DNA of 41,894 nt from Candidatus Methylomirabilota bacterium (GTDB lineage Bacteria; Methylomirabilota; Methylomirabilia; Rokubacteriales; CSP1-6), in the NCBI GenBank assembly GCA_036002485.1, contig DASYTI010000105.1, positions 1 through 41,894 of the forward strand. The letters are read 5' to 3'. Shown piece by piece: positions 40,954-41,894 of this stretch (the stretch's first letter is position 1; every line of letters starts with the position of its first letter). The notes under the pieces were generated by a model. That model ran no database searches and was not told the DNA's origin. It saw only the letters and a program-made list of their open reading frames with translations. The translations under genes and the position numbers were made by a program.

Positions 40954-41894
40954 ATGGGCGACGTGCTCGATCTCGCGGAGCGCTTCTGGCGTGGGGAGGT
41001 CCCGCGCCGCGATCTCTGGCGCCCCACCGGCAAGCACGAGGAGCTGGTCCCGGGGCTGGTCTTCTTCCACATTTGGGCCAATGTCACCGCCCTGCGCACG
41101 GAGGCAGGGCTCGTGCTCGTGGACACCGGCAATTTCGCCTCCCGGGACCGCACCTTCGCCGCGGTGCGCGCCGTCGATCCCGCACCGGTAGCCGTCGCCG
41201 TGTACACCCATGGCCATGTCGACCATGCCTGCGGCCTGCCCCCCTTTCTCGCCGAGGCGCGGGAAAAGAAGTGGCCGGAGCCCGGCATCATTGCCCACCG
41301 GAATGTGGCCGCGCGCTTCGACCGATACCGGATGACGGCGCCGTGGAACGGGCTCATCAACTCGCGCCAATTCTCGAGGGCCGCCACCTGGCCGACCGAG
41401 TACCAGTACCCCCAGACGGTCTACGACACCACGCATGCCCTCGAGGTCGGGGGCGTCAGGCTCGAGCTCACGCACGCGCGCGGCGAGACCGACGACCACA
41501 CGTGGCTGTGGTGGCCGGCGCGGCGCATCCTCTTCACCGGCGATCTCTTCTTCTGGGTGGCGCCGAACGCGGGCAATCCGCAAAAGGTCCAGCGCTATGC
41601 CGCCGAGTGGGCGCAGGCTCTCCGCGCCATGGCGGATCGCGGCGCCGAGCTCTTGATCCCGGGGCACGGGGCGCCCGTGGTGGGGGCGGCGCGCATACAT
41701 CAGGCGCTCACCGACACCGCGCTCTGGCTGGAGACCTTGGTCGCCGAGACGGTGGCGCGGATGAATGCCGGACTCACGCTCGAGGACATCCTGGCCGAGG
41801 TCAAGCCTCCCGCGCATCTGAGCGAGCGGCCGTACCTCCAGGCCGTCTACGATGAGCCCGACTACGTCATCCGGAACATCTGGCGGCTCTACGG
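40954..41894 (+). CDS. Metallo-beta-lactamase-fold hydrolase, alkylsulfatase-like (3' end outside window)
   Basis: At least 313 residues, cut by the window end. The dinuclear zinc motif is THGHVDH (His86, His88, Asp90, His91), with Glu178 in ARGETDDHTW, Asp197 in FTGDLFF and His238 in LIPGHG. The pattern THARGETDDHTWLWWP resembles alkyl sulfatases of the SdsA/BDS1 type more than class B beta-lactamases or glyoxalases. No signal peptide is seen at the N-terminus. ATG 40954 is used because the frame is blocked upstream by TAG at 40946-40948 or by lack of a start. It diverges from the importer operon, so the two may share a substrate or regulator. Confidence 0.82.
   Translation, partial: MGDVLDLAERFWRGEVPRRDLWRPTGKHEELVPGLVFFHIWANVTALRTEAGLVLVDTGNFASRDRTFAAVRAVDPAPVAVAVYTHGHVDHACGLPPFLAEAREKKWPEPGIIAHRNVAARFDRYRMTAPWNGLINSRQFSRAATWPTEYQYPQTVYDTTHALEVGGVRLELTHARGETDDHTWLWWPARRILFTGDLFFWVAPNAGNPQKVQRYAAEWAQALRAMADRGAELLIPGHGAPVVGAARIHQALTDTALWLETLVAETVARMNAGLTLEDILAEVKPPAHLSERPYLQAVYDEPDYVIRNIWRLY

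Noticed and set aside
40941-41817. Minus-strand reading frames opposite the MBL-fold gene
   Set aside because: The plus strand encodes a continuous protein with a complete HGHVDH zinc motif, and the minus-strand products show no domains.

Overview
This is a GC-rich, densely packed bacterial chromosome window with strong Shine-Dalgarno sequences, ATGA/TAATG gene overlaps and a diaminopimelate-type MurE. I see no phage, insertion sequence, CRISPR array, rRNA or tRNA. The dcw gene order, the abundance of dipeptide-type ABC importers beside an amidase and an acyl-CoA dehydrogenase, and the palindromic intergenic repeats resemble uncultured soil lineages such as Candidatus Rokubacteria/Methylomirabilota. 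That placement is inference, not a measured result.

Region 1 (16-17947, all minus strand) is a division and cell wall (dcw) cluster read from a sigma70-like promoter near 17919-17947: mraZ, rsmH, ftsL, ftsI, murE, murF, mraY, murD, a 59-codon coupled ORF, ftsW, murC, murB, ftsQ, ftsA, ftsZ, followed by mscL and pgeF. murG is missing from its usual place between ftsW and murC, and ddl is absent. Palindromic intergenic repeats flank mscL.

Region 2 (18049-19386) holds an M48 metalloprotease and a lone type IV pilin-like protein. Region 3 (19532-25481) is a five-gene minus-strand operon with a clear promoter: a family-5 solute-binding protein, two Dpp-type permeases, an amidase and a 3-hydroxyacyl-CoA dehydrogenase, with no ATPases.

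Region 4 (25564-32270) is the most unusual. A minus-strand operon (membrane protein, 25-residue ORF, MucR/Ros-type zinc-finger protein, small membrane protein) is preceded by an exact sigma54-type promoter core (TGGCAC-N5-TTGC, 27098-27112) and, further upstream, a cluster of short repeats. Divergent to it lie a papain-like protein and a 1374-residue regulator. The regulator joins a sigma54-activator AAA+ domain (GAFTDA variant) and a Fis-type HTH to a degenerate cyclase-like domain, a second P-loop ATPase and a TPR-like tail. I propose this as a candidate undescribed signalling and expression module.

Region 5 (32262-35415) has an ATP-grasp enzyme with two small basic proteins, divergent from a CPBP-family membrane protease. 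Both divergent genes look leaderless. Region 6 (35412-40783) is a likely seven-gene minus-strand operon: DppB, DppC, DppD, DppF, a heme-oxygenase-like diiron protein, a Rieske ferredoxin and a GlcG/HbpS-like protein. It has no binding protein. A metallo-beta-lactamase-fold gene diverges from it and runs off the window end.

No gene-free stretch exceeds 300 bases. The longest are 40694-40953 (promoter plus GC-rich hairpins) and 27085-27303 (sigma54 promoter plus repeats).
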